Assembly: GCF_002454115.1 (NCBI RefSeq)
Contig: NZ_DKIH01000010.1
Span: forward strand, 117,144-181,143
DNA from: Sphingopyxis sp. UBA6723
GTDB taxonomy: Bacteria > Pseudomonadota > Alphaproteobacteria > Sphingomonadales > Sphingomonadaceae
Direction: 5' to 3'
Length of the DNA: 64,000 nt
Shown here in pieces: positions 32,964 through 43,026 of the stretch. Within the stretch, counting starts at the first letter, position 1, and every line of letters starts with the position of its first letter. Position numbers and translations under genes: made by a program. The notes beneath the pieces were generated by a model. It was given only the letters and a program-made list of their open reading frames with translations. It did no database searches and was not told the origin of the DNA.

Positions 32964-35125
32964 CTAGAAGCTAATCGCCACTTCTCCGCCGATGACGCGC
33001 CCCCTGTTTAGCGGTGAAAGGCTTGCACCCGTGCCCCCGAAGGCCGCCGGCAAAGGTGTATCGCCGCCAATCGTCACCTCATTCAGGAGGTTTCGGCCAT
33101 AGATGGAGAAGCGCCAGTGCTTGTTGTCGGTCGCCAATGTGAGGCTCGCATCGAGCATATCGGCGCCCTGAAGGAAGCCGACGTTGTTGTCGGTGAATGC
33201 CGCCTTGTCGCGATGCGTGAAGCTGACACGCGCCGTTGCTGTCCCCAATTCGCCAAGCTGCTGATCATAAGTCAGCCCCACGCCATAGGTCCATGGCGAC
33301 AGCCTTGGCAATTTGAGCGCACGATCCACATCGTTGATGACGCCATCACCGCTGAGGTCGAACTGGACGTTGCGATACTGGCCATTCACGTAGCCGAGCT
33401 GACCCGAAATCACGAGGTTGGACAAAAGAAAAAACTGCCCCTCGGCCTCGACGCCTTTGATTGTGGCGTCGGCGGTGTTCCGTATGACCTGGCTGACGCC
33501 AAGCGGTCCGGGCAGGTTGATCTCGCGCTGCAGGTCCTTCATGCGATTGTAGAAGGCCGCCAGGTTGATCCGGTGGCGCCCGAATTGCTTCTTGGCGCCG
33601 AGTTCGAAACTGTCCTGGGTCTCTTGATTGAATGGCCCCGGCGGCACAGCGGGATCGGTGTTGCGCAAATTATATCCGCCGCTGCGGAACCCGCGCGTGT
33701 AAAGGCCATAAATCTGCGTGTCGTCATCCGGCTTCCACTGAAGGCCGATTTTCGGCGTAAACCCTCGCCATTTTGCCGCGTCGGCGAAATTGGTTGCACA
33801 GATCAGCGTGTCTAGATTGCAACCATTTGCGCGTAAGGCCGAGACCCGAACGGCTTTGCGTTCCCAACTATACCGCGCGCCGAGATTCAAGGTCAGCGTA
33901 TCGGTGAAATGCCAGTCGGTCGAAGCAAAAATGCCCCATGTTGTCTGGTCTTGCGTACCCCCACCGGAAACGATCCGAGCACCGCCCAAAAGATTCCGCA
34001 GCTCGGCGTAACGAAGATCCTGGGAAAAATAGTATAGACCGGTTGTCAATTCGACGTCACCGAACCTTCCGGCATAACGAAGTTCGTCGCTGAGTTGATC
34101 CTGGTCGATTTCGAAAAAGGCATGAAAGAAGGACTGTGGTGTTCCATCGATATCAGCGCCCGCGGAGGATCGGAATTTCCGATAGCCAGCGATGTTGGTG
34201 AAGACGCCTTCGCCCAGACCGACATCGATGTTGGTTTCCACGATCGCCTGGTCCCATTTGGCATCATAGAAACCTGGGAAATTGATCGAAAACCTGAAGC
34301 TGTCGCGGGAAACAGCGCGTGACTCTGGACAGGGGCTCCATCGCTTTCGACATCGCCATGCTCATAGCGGAGATCCATTCGGAAGCGGTCGCCACCCTTG
34401 AGCGAAAGTGCCGGGCGAATGATAAGGTCATGTGATTTACCGAAGCTGCGATTGTCGAAGCGGTTGCGAAACCAGCCATTGTCGTCGCTGTAGTAGACGG
34501 CCAATTTGGCAGCCAAAACGTCATCGACGATAGGTCCGGTAACCGTGCCGCTTACGGTCTTTTTCAGTCCCGTTTCAATGGATAGCTTGGCTTTGGCTCC
34601 AAAATCGAAGCTGGGCCGCGTGGTCCGCACAACCACGGCACCGCCGGTAACGTTGCGACCGAAAAGCAAGCCTTGCGGTCCACGCAGAACTTCGATCCCC
34701 TCAAGGTCGAAGTTGTCCAGCACGACACCAGCGTTGATGCCGAGGTAAATACCGTCAGTGAAAACGCCTACGGTGGGGTCGATCGATGGGATCGTGCTGT
34801 TGATGCCGAGGCCCCGGATAGTGAAATTGGCATAGCCCGGTGCCGTACCCACATCCTCGAGCTGGACGTTGGGAACGTCGTAGCTCAGACTTTGAAGATT
34901 CTGGACGAACTTGGCATCCAGCTGCGCTTCACCAAAAGCCGTGACCGCCATCGGTACTTTCTGCACGCTTTCGCCATAGCCCTTTTTGGTGGCGGTAACG
35001 ACAATGTCCTCAGCCAGCGCTTCCGTGGCGCTCCCGGTTTGGTCGTTCGCCTGGGGCGTTGCTTCCTGGGCAAATGCTGTTCCCGAGCACAACAACGCGG
35101 CAGAAGCCAATAGACATCCTCTCAT
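32964..35125 (-). pseudogene. TonB-dependent receptor interrupted by a frameshift
   Basis: The N-terminal part (start 35125, signal peptide ending GTAFAQ, TonB box EDIVVTATKK, plug with VEVLRGPQG-type sequence) and the C-terminal barrel are in different frames. The first frame reads HALFPATASG and then loses family-like sequence. The second frame, read back into the same region, gives SRDSFRFSINFPGFYDAKWDQ, quoted in part, which continues the receptor. Restoring one base in the TTTCCC run at 34307-34312 joins them as about 720 residues. A real one-base deletion, a sequencing error or a programmed slip are possible. The protein would import a cargo substrate through the outer membrane. Confidence 0.8.
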
Positions 35126-35190
35126 GGCTGATCCTCTCTTCCCAGGAGATATTGTGTAGTTCATGCCGTTTGGCGGCATTTGAGGGCCGT

Positions 35191-35222
35191 CGTCCAATTC
35201 AATTCGCTGCAGAACTATTCCT
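35191..35222. promoter_or_regulatory. Repeated 32-bp cargo regulatory motif, copy 2 of 4
   Basis: The copy begins CGTCCAATTCAATT and ends GAACTATTCCT. It lies 66 bases upstream of the frameshifted TonB-receptor gene. After eight more bases all copies end in CAT. It agrees with the copy at 47352 in nearly every position of both ends. Confidence 0.7.
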
Positions 35223-35307
35223 GCTGCTCATCGATATCTGGCGGCAGCACGACGCCATCGGCAGCCCGACGGCCGCTCAAAAATATCATGGTAATTCATC
35301 GGGTTGA

Positions 35308-36210
35308 TTACGCTCTCAGCGCCCGTTCTACCGCCTCAAGGCTGTCATTCAGCCCGAGCGGGTGCTCGGCATCCGTGAAGTCGACAATTCTACCCCAGTG
35401 CCGGGCGACATCATCGAGCGTGAACGCCCTGTCCGCTCCGAAGGCGTGCCCAAGCGCGCGCTCCCACCTAAGCTTGGCGATATAGCCGGCTCCAACTTCA
35501 AAAAGCCCTTTGGTTTCGCTGCAATTCTCGTGCGCAAGCCAACCGACCAATGGACTGATCGCTTCCGCTCTGAGATTGGCGAGAAACTCTTGTGGAAAGG
35601 CAGTCGCGGTCATACGCGATGCGGCGATTGGGGCGATCGTATTAACCTGGATGTTTCTGGACCGCCCCTCCTCCGCCAGCGCGTTCGCAAGCCCCAATAT
35701 TCCGAGCTTGGCTGCGGCATAGTTGGCCTGACCGAAGTTGCCGTAGATTGCGGCTGCAGACGTGGTCATGACGATGCGGCCATAGCCCTTGTCGCGCAGT
35801 ATCGGCCATGCTGCCTGCGTCACTGCCCGCGTCCCATTCAGATGGACCCGCTGAAGCAGTGTCCAGTCTTCGTCGGTCATTTTGTGGAAGCTCACATCGC
35901 GCAGGATGCCGGCATTGTTGATGACGACGTCAACGGTTCCGAAGTTGTCAACCGCGGCTTGGATGATCAGCGCGCCCTCCTCGACCGACGCATAATTTGC
36001 CACCGCCTGACCGCCCGTGGCTCGAATTTCGTCGACCACATTGTCAGCGGCTGTGGAGCAGCTGCCGCTCCCTTTCTCGTCGCCACCCAGATCATTCACC
36101 ACCACCTTGGCTCCGCGCCCGCCAAACATCAGCGCGTACTGGCGCCCAAGTCCGCCTCCGGCTCCGGTCACAACCACTACCCTGCCATCGAAACGAAGCT
36201 CTTCGTCCAT
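35308..36210 (-). CDS. Short-chain dehydrogenase, HSD17B4-like 3-hydroxyacyl-CoA dehydrogenase
   Basis: The ATG at 36210 (MDEELRFDGRV) gives 300 residues and matches the family start; a start at 36243 is possible. It has the Rossmann motif TGAGGGLG, NNAG, a catalytic Ser near TTSAAAIYG and YAAAK. Length and the DLGGDEKG insertion after strand two resemble the dehydrogenase unit of peroxisomal multifunctional enzyme 2, which oxidises (3R)-hydroxyacyl-CoA. It is the last gene of the AMP-ligase operon. Confidence 0.85.
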   Translation of the reverse strand: MDEELRFDGRVVVVTGAGGGLGRQYALMFGGRGAKVVVNDLGGDEKGSGSCSTAADNVVDEIRATGGQAVANYASVEEGALIIQAAVDNFGTVDVVINNAGILRDVSFHKMTDEDWTLLQRVHLNGTRAVTQAAWPILRDKGYGRIVMTTSAAAIYGNFGQANYAAAKLGILGLANALAEEGRSRNIQVNTIAPIAASRMTATAFPQEFLANLRAEAISPLVGWLAHENCSETKGLFEVGAGYIAKLRWERALGHAFGADRAFTLDDVARHWGRIVDFTDAEHPLGLNDSLEAVERALRA

Positions 36211-36315
36211 CGCTTGTCTGCCTCTTTTACCTGAGCGACGCATCTGCGCATTTGATCCTGTGCGAGTCAGGCACGCGGCTCCATTTCCGTCGACGCTGTC
36301 GTTTTCGTCTGAGCC

Positions 36316-37461
36316 TTACCGAAAGGCTTGAATGCCGGTCAGGGCGCGCGAAACAACAAGCTTTTGAATCTCCGTCGTGCCATCGGGGATGGGGCAAATG
36401 ATCGCCTCACGCACCAGCCGCTCAACGATGAATTCGCGGGTGACGCCGTTGCCGCCATGGATCTGAAGCGCATCGCGCGTCGCTTCGATCGCCATTTCGG
36501 TGGCGTACCACTTGGCCATCGAGCATTCCGTCTCTGCGCGCGTGCCCGCCTGGACGAGGGATATTGCCCGGTGCGTCAACAGACGGGCTGCGTCGATCTT
36601 GGTCGCCATGATGGCGATCTTGTCGGCGATCAGCTGATGGCCGGCGATCTTCTTGCCATGCTGCGCGCGATCGCGAGCGTACGCGATCGCCTCATCCATT
36701 GCTCGCCGTGCGATGCCGATACTCCACATCGCCATATGGCAGCGGGCAATCTCGAACACTTGCAACGTATTGCGCAATCCATCGCCGACCCGGCCGATCG
36801 TGTTTGCCACCGGTACGCGGCAATCGGACAGGAATATCTGTGCAGTCGATTGGCCGTTGAGCGCCATCTTCTGGATATCGCGCACCTCATACTCACTCTC
36901 GTCACGATCGACCAGGATGTGAGTGACTTCATTTTCGCCAGTCTTGCACGTACAGATGAAGATGTCCGAGTAGGCTCCGTTGGTGATCCAGGTCTTTTCG
37001 CCATTGATGACCCAGAAATCGCCGTCTCGTACGGCGCGTGTCTTGATGGCGGCGACGTCCGAGCCGACATCGGGCTCCGAGATGCCGAGCGAAACGAACT
37101 TCTCGGCCGCGACGAGGTCGGCAAGATAGCGTTGCTTGATCGTCTCCGGGGCGAAGCGGCGGATGAGTTCTGCGCCAACCGCGTTGATGAAGCCGGGTAT
37201 GGCCACATCGAGCGAGGAATAGGCGATCTCCTCGAAAATGAGCAGATGAGTGAGCCATCCCATATCAAGCCCGCCCCATTGCTCCTGATGCGGTGCGGTA
37301 ATATGGCCATAGCCGGTCAGTGCTTGAGTCCATTCCTTCATGAGCGGTTTGGGGATGAATCGCTCCCCATGCCGGCGGATTTCCGGCTCAAGCTTGTTGT
37401 CGAGAAAGCGGCGGACGGTTTCCACCGCCATGCGTTGTTCATCGGACAGCTCAAAGTTCAT
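36316..37461 (-). CDS. Acyl-CoA dehydrogenase
   Basis: The 381-residue flavoprotein starts at 37461 (MNFELSDEQRMAV). The FAD-binding segments GISEPDVGSDVAAIKT and WVINGEKTWITNG are typical, as is the late LQIHGGNGVTREF. Near the C-terminus, where most members have YEGT, this one has IPDGTTEIQ, so the usual catalytic Glu is Asp. A Glu in VFEIARCHMA aligns by eye with the alternative base of isovaleryl/long-chain enzymes. It introduces the 2,3 double bond into the CoA ester. It lies between thiolase and SDR genes. Confidence 0.88.
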   Translation of the reverse strand: MNFELSDEQRMAVETVRRFLDNKLEPEIRRHGERFIPKPLMKEWTQALTGYGHITAPHQEQWGGLDMGWLTHLLIFEEIAYSSLDVAIPGFINAVGAELIRRFAPETIKQRYLADLVAAEKFVSLGISEPDVGSDVAAIKTRAVRDGDFWVINGEKTWITNGAYSDIFICTCKTGENEVTHILVDRDESEYEVRDIQKMALNGQSTAQIFLSDCRVPVANTIGRVGDGLRNTLQVFEIARCHMAMWSIGIARRAMDEAIAYARDRAQHGKKIAGHQLIADKIAIMATKIDAARLLTHRAISLVQAGTRAETECSMAKWYATEMAIEATRDALQIHGGNGVTREFIVERLVREAIICPIPDGTTEIQKLVVSRALTGIQAFR

Positions 37462-37498
37462 ATCGTGACCCCGTGTTTCCCTAGGCGCGCTCTGACAA

Positions 37499-38749
37499 CT
37501 ACCGGCCCAGGATCGTGACGGCGACCACCGCCTCTTCCACCCCGATGACACCTCCGCCGTTCTGCGCGATCGCGAACCGGGCATTCGGAACCTGTCGATC
37601 TTCCGCCTCGCCGCGCAATTGCAGCGCAAGCTCGTAGATTTGGCCGAGCCCGGTGGCGCCGATCGGATGTCCCTTGCATTCAAGCCCGCCCGACGTGTTT
37701 ACCGGAATACGCCCACCCAGCGCCGTCTCACCGCGCTCTGCCGCGAGTCCGCCCTCGCCAGGCGGCGTCAGGCCGAGCGCCTCGATTTCAATGATCTCGC
37801 CAACCGCCGTGGCGTCATGCACCTCCGCGACGCCAATATCTTCTGGCCCCACGCCGGCCATCGCATAGGCCCGGTTCGCCGCAAGGCGGCTGACATGGTG
37901 GTCATAATCAAAGGGATCGCGCGCGGCGCCGGTTTGCAGCACAGACGCCAGGATTCTTAGCGCCCTGTCCGGGGCTGCCGACAGTTTGCGCCGACCGGCT
38001 TCGCTGCAGATGATCGCAGCGGCGGCGCCGTCGCTGATCGGGGAGCACATCGGCAGTGTGAACGGGTAAACGATCGGAGGCGCAGCGAGTACACTTTCGA
38101 CGGTATATGGGAGGCGATACTGGGCAAGCAGATTGCGCGTCGAATGCATGTGATTTTTCGCCGAGACGGCCGCGATTTGCGCTTGCGTCGAGCCGTAGGT
38201 CTTCATGTGCGCGCGTGCCATCGCGGCGTATACATCCATGAAAACGCTGTAAGGCTGACTCGATGTCGTTCCTTCCGGAACATCGACGCCATTGCCCATG
38301 GCCAGCAGCTGCGCGCGGCCCGACTCGGTTTCATGCACGTCCCAAGCGCCATCGAATGCACTGAACATGAGCGCCTTGTCGGGCGAGTACATCTTCTCCG
38401 CGCCGAGCGCGAGTACGACATCCGCTGCCCCCGATCGAACATAGGCGGCGGCCATGTGCAAGGCCGTGGAAGCCGTCGCACATGCGTTTTCGACATTCAC
38501 CACGGGAACGCTTGAGATGCCCATCGCTCGCGCCACGATTTCGCCGCGGATCATGTCCTGGCCCTCCATATGCCCCTGGACGCAATTGCCGAAGAAGATG
38601 GCTTCGACATCGCCGGCGGTGCATCCTGCGTCGGAAAAGGCCTGCGACGAAGCTTCGGCGCAGAGCATTTTCAGGCTCTTGTCGAACTGTTTTCCGAACG
38701 GGGTCATCCCAACCCCCATGACGAATATGTCGGTCATTCGTTGATCCAT
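37499..38749 (-). CDS. Thiolase, SCP-x type
   Basis: A 416-residue thiolase-fold enzyme with Cys90 in VENACATAST, HDATAVGE (the His-containing loop) and NTSGGLECKGHPIGATGLGQ, in which the Cys/His of the second half lie. The fold and lack of a second active-site CxG near the end place it among SCP-x-like thiolases and their relatives, used for branched or bulky 3-ketoacyl-CoAs. It would cleave the chain in the last step of the cycle. An alternative start lies at 38737. Confidence 0.85.
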   Translation of the reverse strand: MDQRMTDIFVMGVGMTPFGKQFDKSLKMLCAEASSQAFSDAGCTAGDVEAIFFGNCVQGHMEGQDMIRGEIVARAMGISSVPVVNVENACATASTALHMAAAYVRSGAADVVLALGAEKMYSPDKALMFSAFDGAWDVHETESGRAQLLAMGNGVDVPEGTTSSQPYSVFMDVYAAMARAHMKTYGSTQAQIAAVSAKNHMHSTRNLLAQYRLPYTVESVLAAPPIVYPFTLPMCSPISDGAAAAIICSEAGRRKLSAAPDRALRILASVLQTGAARDPFDYDHHVSRLAANRAYAMAGVGPEDIGVAEVHDATAVGEIIEIEALGLTPPGEGGLAAERGETALGGRIPVNTSGGLECKGHPIGATGLGQIYELALQLRGEAEDRQVPNARFAIAQNGGGVIGVEEAVVAVTILGR

Positions 38750-38780
38750 TCTTCCAATGTGTTCCGCATCCGATCAGGTC

Positions 38781-39575
38781 TCACCGGTCGGAAAAATCGG
38801 GCTTCCGCTTCTCCCGGAATGCCGCCAGTCCTTCGACAATGTCGTTGGACAAGGCGTAAGCAGCCATGGTTTCGAGTTCCTGACGCAGCCCGACTTCGAG
38901 CGAGCTATCCTGCGCAGCGCGGACTAGCTGCTTCATGTAGGCGAGCCCTGGCCGGCTCTTTTCTGCAAGAGATTCTACCAGCGCTTGCGCTGCCGCAATG
39001 AGATCCTCGGGAGCAACCAGTTGGGTCACGAGTCCGGCTTCCTTCATCTCGGCAGCCGAGATGGTCCCGCCGGTCATCATCAGATGTTTCGCACGCGCTT
39101 CGCCGATCTTCCTAGGGAGTCGAACCGACCCTCCACCGCCGGGCAACAGGCCGTAATTTGCATGGGCGTCGCCAAATCTGGCCGGGTGCGCGGCAATGAC
39201 GAGATCACAGCACAACACCAGTTCCAAGCCGCCGGCGAGCGTAAGGCCGTTGACCGCCGCAATTATCGGAAGGCGCGACGTCTCGATCCTGTTAAAAGCC
39301 TGACCGAGCGGCGGCAGAAACAGATTTAAGCGTTCGGCGAGAGTTTGTCCGCCTGTTCCATCGCCAATTGCGAGCAGATCCGCGCCAGCGCAAAACGCCC
39401 GTCCGGCGCCGGTAAGAATGCAAGCGCGCACCGTCGCATCTGCTTCCGCTGCCTCGATCGCTGCGGCGAGTTCCTCGGCCAAAGCCAACGACAGACTGTT
39501 CAACGCTGCCGGCCGGTTGAGGGTCACCCAAAGCGCTGGGCCGCGTTGCTCAACCAGGATGTATTCATAGTCCAT
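38781..39575 (-). CDS. Enoyl-CoA hydratase/isomerase family protein
   Basis: The 264-residue crotonase has the oxyanion-hole segments AFCAGADL and NGLTLAGGLEL, with the first catalytic Glu in GGLELVLCCD. The second position, Glu164 in rat mitochondrial hydratase, is replaced: the sequence reads FGDAHANYGLLPGGGG. This THAK-like variant is known from subgroups with altered hydratase or isomerase activity. It lies between the ligase and thiolase genes and would hydrate the enoyl-CoA. Confidence 0.88.
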   Translation of the reverse strand: MDYEYILVEQRGPALWVTLNRPAALNSLSLALAEELAAAIEAAEADATVRACILTGAGRAFCAGADLLAIGDGTGGQTLAERLNLFLPPLGQAFNRIETSRLPIIAAVNGLTLAGGLELVLCCDLVIAAHPARFGDAHANYGLLPGGGGSVRLPRKIGEARAKHLMMTGGTISAAEMKEAGLVTQLVAPEDLIAAAQALVESLAEKSRPGLAYMKQLVRAAQDSSLEVGLRQELETMAAYALSNDIVEGLAAFREKRKPDFSDR

Positions 39576-39641
39576 TGCAGTCTCCCGCGCGCCGGCAGGC
39601 GGTCACCGGAATAGAGGATGTGGCTAGGATGGCTGCGTCGG

Positions 39642-41186
39642 TCATGCCCCCGAAATGCGCCGGTCCTGGCCCGCCCAATAGGGCTCTCGAAGCTTTGAAC
39701 GAAGCACCTTTCCGACATTGCTCAACGGCAGTGGCTCGGCGGTAAAAACGACCTTGCTTGGCTTTTTTGCGGAGCCCAGACGCTGGCGCACCAAATCTAT
39801 TATCTCGGTCTCCGTGATTTGTGCTCCGGGCTTGACACGCACCATTGCAAGCGGCGTTTCACCCCATTTTTCATGGGGCACGCCAAAGACCGCGACCTCG
39901 AGTACACCGGGATGGTCGGCAATTACGTTTTCGATTTCGGTGGGATAGATATTGAAGCCGCCTGACACGATCATGTCGTTGTTGCGATCGAGCAGATACA
40001 AAAATCCGTTTGTGTCGATCATGCCGACATCGCCGGTTTTGACCCAGCCATCTTCCATGCGCCGGGCGGTTTCCTCCGGATCGTTCCAGAATTCCTCCAT
40101 CTGGCCATTTTCGAACCGTGCGACGATCTCGCCGGGCTCGTTTGGTCCCAGCACCTTTCCGTCCTCGTTACGGATTTCGATATCGGCGCCACTCATGGGA
40201 CGTCCGACCGCCCGAATTGGGGCAGAACCTTCAAATTCGCCGAACCACTCGTTGGGCCCCATAGACGCGATGGGCAGGATTTCGGTCTGTCCATAGCCCG
40301 AATGAAGAACATGATTCCCGAATATCTGGCACGACTTGCGAAGCGTCGGCTCGGAGATCGGCGCTGAAGCACTCAGCAGAAACTTCAAATTCGGAAAGTG
40401 GCGGCCATATGCCCCGTCGTGATGCACTATGGCATTGAGCATGGTGGGGGCTACAAAGGCATGGCTGATCCGTTCCTGCTCGAGAGTGTCAAGAAAGGAC
40501 GCTGGATCGAAGCCGTCCATCATCACGTTGCGGGCGCCGCAATACCAGGCCGGCACGAACAGGAAGCCCGATGCATGGGACAACGGGCCGACATGCAGAA
40601 TGGCATCCCCTGGGGCCACTTGGGGGCCGATGCTGAAAAATGCGGCGGAGATCGTCATCCATGAACGGTGCCGATAGGCAACGCCCTTGGGTTTGCCCGT
40701 CGTGCCGCCGGTGTGGCGGATGACACAATAGTCCTCCGGCGCGACGACGGGATCAGGATCCCGGTCCGAGGCTGTCGCCAACCAATTCTCATAGTTGTGA
40801 TCGCGGATAATGATCCGCTCAAGCGTCGGAGCTTGGGCATCCAGCCCCGCCAACTCCGAAGCCAATGCCTCATCGACCAGCGCCAACCGAGATCCGGTAC
40901 TCGCGATCATATGGGCGTGCGCTTCACATCGGTTGCGCGCATAGAGAGGAACACGCGTATAGTTTCCAATGGCAGCCGCCAGTATGATGTCGGCGGCCTC
41001 GATGGAGTTCTTCTCCAGCGTAGCAATCCGGTCACCCGGTTGAAGGCCGCACTCCGCAAGAGCATTTGCGAGCTTCACGCCGCGCAACCAGGCTTCCGAG
41101 AAAGTCAACCGCCTGTGGCCGTGAACGAGAGCCTCTTGCTGGGCGAAATAACGTGCGGCGCGACGTATTTGCGTACGGACGTCCAT
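39642..41186 (-). CDS. Acyl-CoA synthetase (AMP-forming)
   Basis: The ATG at 41186, with GAGGAG eight bases upstream, gives 514 residues. The P-loop HTGGTTGKPKG, the YGQTE adenylate box, the hinge region TGDVGMID and the C-terminal lysine in SNVGKVLRSKL are all present. It would activate the acid made by the alcohol and aldehyde dehydrogenases to its CoA ester. It is the first gene of a five-gene operon with crotonase, thiolase, acyl-CoA dehydrogenase and SDR, with a copy of the 32-bp motif upstream. Confidence 0.9.
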   Translation of the reverse strand: MDVRTQIRRAARYFAQQEALVHGHRRLTFSEAWLRGVKLANALAECGLQPGDRIATLEKNSIEAADIILAAAIGNYTRVPLYARNRCEAHAHMIASTGSRLALVDEALASELAGLDAQAPTLERIIIRDHNYENWLATASDRDPDPVVAPEDYCVIRHTGGTTGKPKGVAYRHRSWMTISAAFFSIGPQVAPGDAILHVGPLSHASGFLFVPAWYCGARNVMMDGFDPASFLDTLEQERISHAFVAPTMLNAIVHHDGAYGRHFPNLKFLLSASAPISEPTLRKSCQIFGNHVLHSGYGQTEILPIASMGPNEWFGEFEGSAPIRAVGRPMSGADIEIRNEDGKVLGPNEPGEIVARFENGQMEEFWNDPEETARRMEDGWVKTGDVGMIDTNGFLYLLDRNNDMIVSGGFNIYPTEIENVIADHPGVLEVAVFGVPHEKWGETPLAMVRVKPGAQITETEIIDLVRQRLGSAKKPSKVVFTAEPLPLSNVGKVLRSKLREPYWAGQDRRISGA

Positions 41187-41307
41187 CAGCCGCGCTCCTC
41201 TAAGGCGCTCGCCCACAATGGCGCAGTCGACACATAATAAACTGACATGCGATAGGCCTCTCCGGACTTCTTTTCGTAAGCATCTGTGTCTGCAGCATTG
41301 ATCCAAT

Positions 41308-41339
41308 CGTCCAATTCAATATTCTGCGATGCTATTCTT
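41308..41339. promoter_or_regulatory. Repeated 32-bp cargo regulatory motif, copy 3 of 4
   Basis: The copy begins CGTCCAATTCAAT and ends GCTATTCTT. It lies 122 bases upstream of the acyl-CoA ligase start and overlaps the stop codon region of the GMC gene, which shows that the ligase operon has its own promoter rather than simple read-through. Confidence 0.7.
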
Positions 41340-42950
41340 GCTGCTCATATTATCGTGCCGGATCATGTCGGCGGCTTTCTCGCCGATCATGATGCAGGTT
41401 GCATTGGTGTTGCCGTTGACGATTGATGGCATGATCGAGGCATCGGCCACGCGGATATTTGCGAGGCCGTGAACGCGCAGGCGGTTGTCGACCACCGCCA
41501 TCTCGTCGGTGCCCATCTTGCATGTTCCCACCGGATGATAAGCATGATTGGCTTCTGCCCGGATATAGGCGTCGATCTCTTCATCAGTTTCAAGGTAGCG
41601 GTCAGGATAGAGAGGCCGTTTCATCATCGCCTTCATGCGATCCGAATGCAGGATCTCCTGCACGACACGGAAGGCATTGCGCAACGTCTTGAGGTCGTCG
41701 GGATGACTCAAGAGATTGAGGTCAATCTTGGGATCGGATTCGGGGTTTGAGTCATGTAAGGCAACCCAGCCGCGGCTCTTTGGGCGCCCAATATTGAGAA
41801 TGATCGTATAGCCCCATTTCGTCATCAGCTTGTAGTCGCGCGCATGGTCGCGATAGGCGAGCGGCACGACATGGACCTGGCAGTCCGCCCGGTTCTGCCC
41901 CGGCGCGGATCGCAAGAAACCGCCTGCAGCCGTGGGCGGCGATGCCAGCCAGCTTTTCCTTTGCGTGAGATACTGGAATAGGTCTCGCACGGTCTTGAGC
42001 GCGCCAACGACATTGAGTGCGATCCCGAGCCGCTTCTTCGACTGGTAGACCAGCATCAGGTCAGGATGGTCGTGAAGATTCTGGCCGACACCGGGAATAT
42101 CATGAATCACTTCGATTCCATGCTTCTCCAACTCATCACGCGGTCCGATACCGGAAAGCATCAACAGTTGGGGCGAATTATAGGCGCCGCCGCTGACAAT
42201 GACTTCCTTTTCGCACGGGATCGTCTTCAACTGCCCGTCCTGGGAATACTCGACTGCCACCGCGCGGTTGCCCTCAAACCTGATACGATGGACGCGGGCA
42301 TGTACTTCGACGCGGAGGTTGCCGCGCCTGCCCATCACCGGATCAAGGTAACACGCCTTCACGCTGGCGCGCTTCCCGTCCTTCACGGTAAACTGATAGA
42401 TGCCGACACCTTCCTGGCTGGCACCATTGAAGTCCGGATTGGCTTGATGGTCCAGTCCAGTCGCCGCCTCGATGAAAGCATCATAGACATCGAATTCGCG
42501 CTTGCCGTTGGATACGTGAAGCGGTCCCGACGAGCCGTGAAACTCATCCTCACCGCGCTCATTATTCTCAGCCTTGCGGAAATAGGACAGGACATCGTTG
42601 TAACCCCAGCCGTCGTTGCCGAGTTCGGCCCAGTGGTCGAAATCCGACCGGTCGCCGCGGATATAGACCATCCCGTTCATACCGCTCGATCCACCCAGCA
42701 TCTTCCCGCGCGGATTGTAGAGGCGGCGGTCGTTGAGCGCCTTTGAAGGGTCGGTGTTGAACCGCCAGTTGAGCGTATTGATCCGATAGTCTTGGATCAG
42801 CGCCGCAAAAGCGCCGGGCGTGGACACAAGCGGCGAGGTGCCTGGGCCGCCTGCCTCGAGCAGGCAAACGGTGACATCGGGGTCCTCGGACAACCGGCTG
42901 GCGATAACGCCGCCCGACGACCCACCTCCAATAATTACATAGTCAGCCAT
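41316..42950 (-). CDS. GMC-family alcohol dehydrogenase/oxidase
   Basis: The 544-residue flavoprotein begins with the FAD fold VIIGGGSSGGVIASRL and GMC signature sequence around PRGKMLGGSSGMNGM. The catalytic His lies in HAYHPVGTCK near residue 470, with the partner Asn in NGNTNATCIMIGEKAA. Relatives include choline and polyethylene-glycol dehydrogenases. It would oxidise a primary alcohol end to an aldehyde. It lies 76 bases after the ALDH gene and before the ligase operon. Confidence 0.9.
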   Translation of the reverse strand: MADYVIIGGGSSGGVIASRLSEDPDVTVCLLEAGGPGTSPLVSTPGAFAALIQDYRINTLNWRFNTDPSKALNDRRLYNPRGKMLGGSSGMNGMVYIRGDRSDFDHWAELGNDGWGYNDVLSYFRKAENNERGEDEFHGSSGPLHVSNGKREFDVYDAFIEAATGLDHQANPDFNGASQEGVGIYQFTVKDGKRASVKACYLDPVMGRRGNLRVEVHARVHRIRFEGNRAVAVEYSQDGQLKTIPCEKEVIVSGGAYNSPQLLMLSGIGPRDELEKHGIEVIHDIPGVGQNLHDHPDLMLVYQSKKRLGIALNVVGALKTVRDLFQYLTQRKSWLASPPTAAGGFLRSAPGQNRADCQVHVVPLAYRDHARDYKLMTKWGYTIILNIGRPKSRGWVALHDSNPESDPKIDLNLLSHPDDLKTLRNAFRVVQEILHSDRMKAMMKRPLYPDRYLETDEEIDAYIRAEANHAYHPVGTCKMGTDEMAVVDNRLRVHGLANIRVADASIMPSIVNGNTNATCIMIGEKAADMIRHDNMSSKNSIAEY

Positions 42951-43026
42951 TTGCTTCCCTTGTCATTCGACCCATGCTGGCGACCCGGCGTCATGCAACA
43001 TGCCAGCATCAACCGCCGCAGCCACG

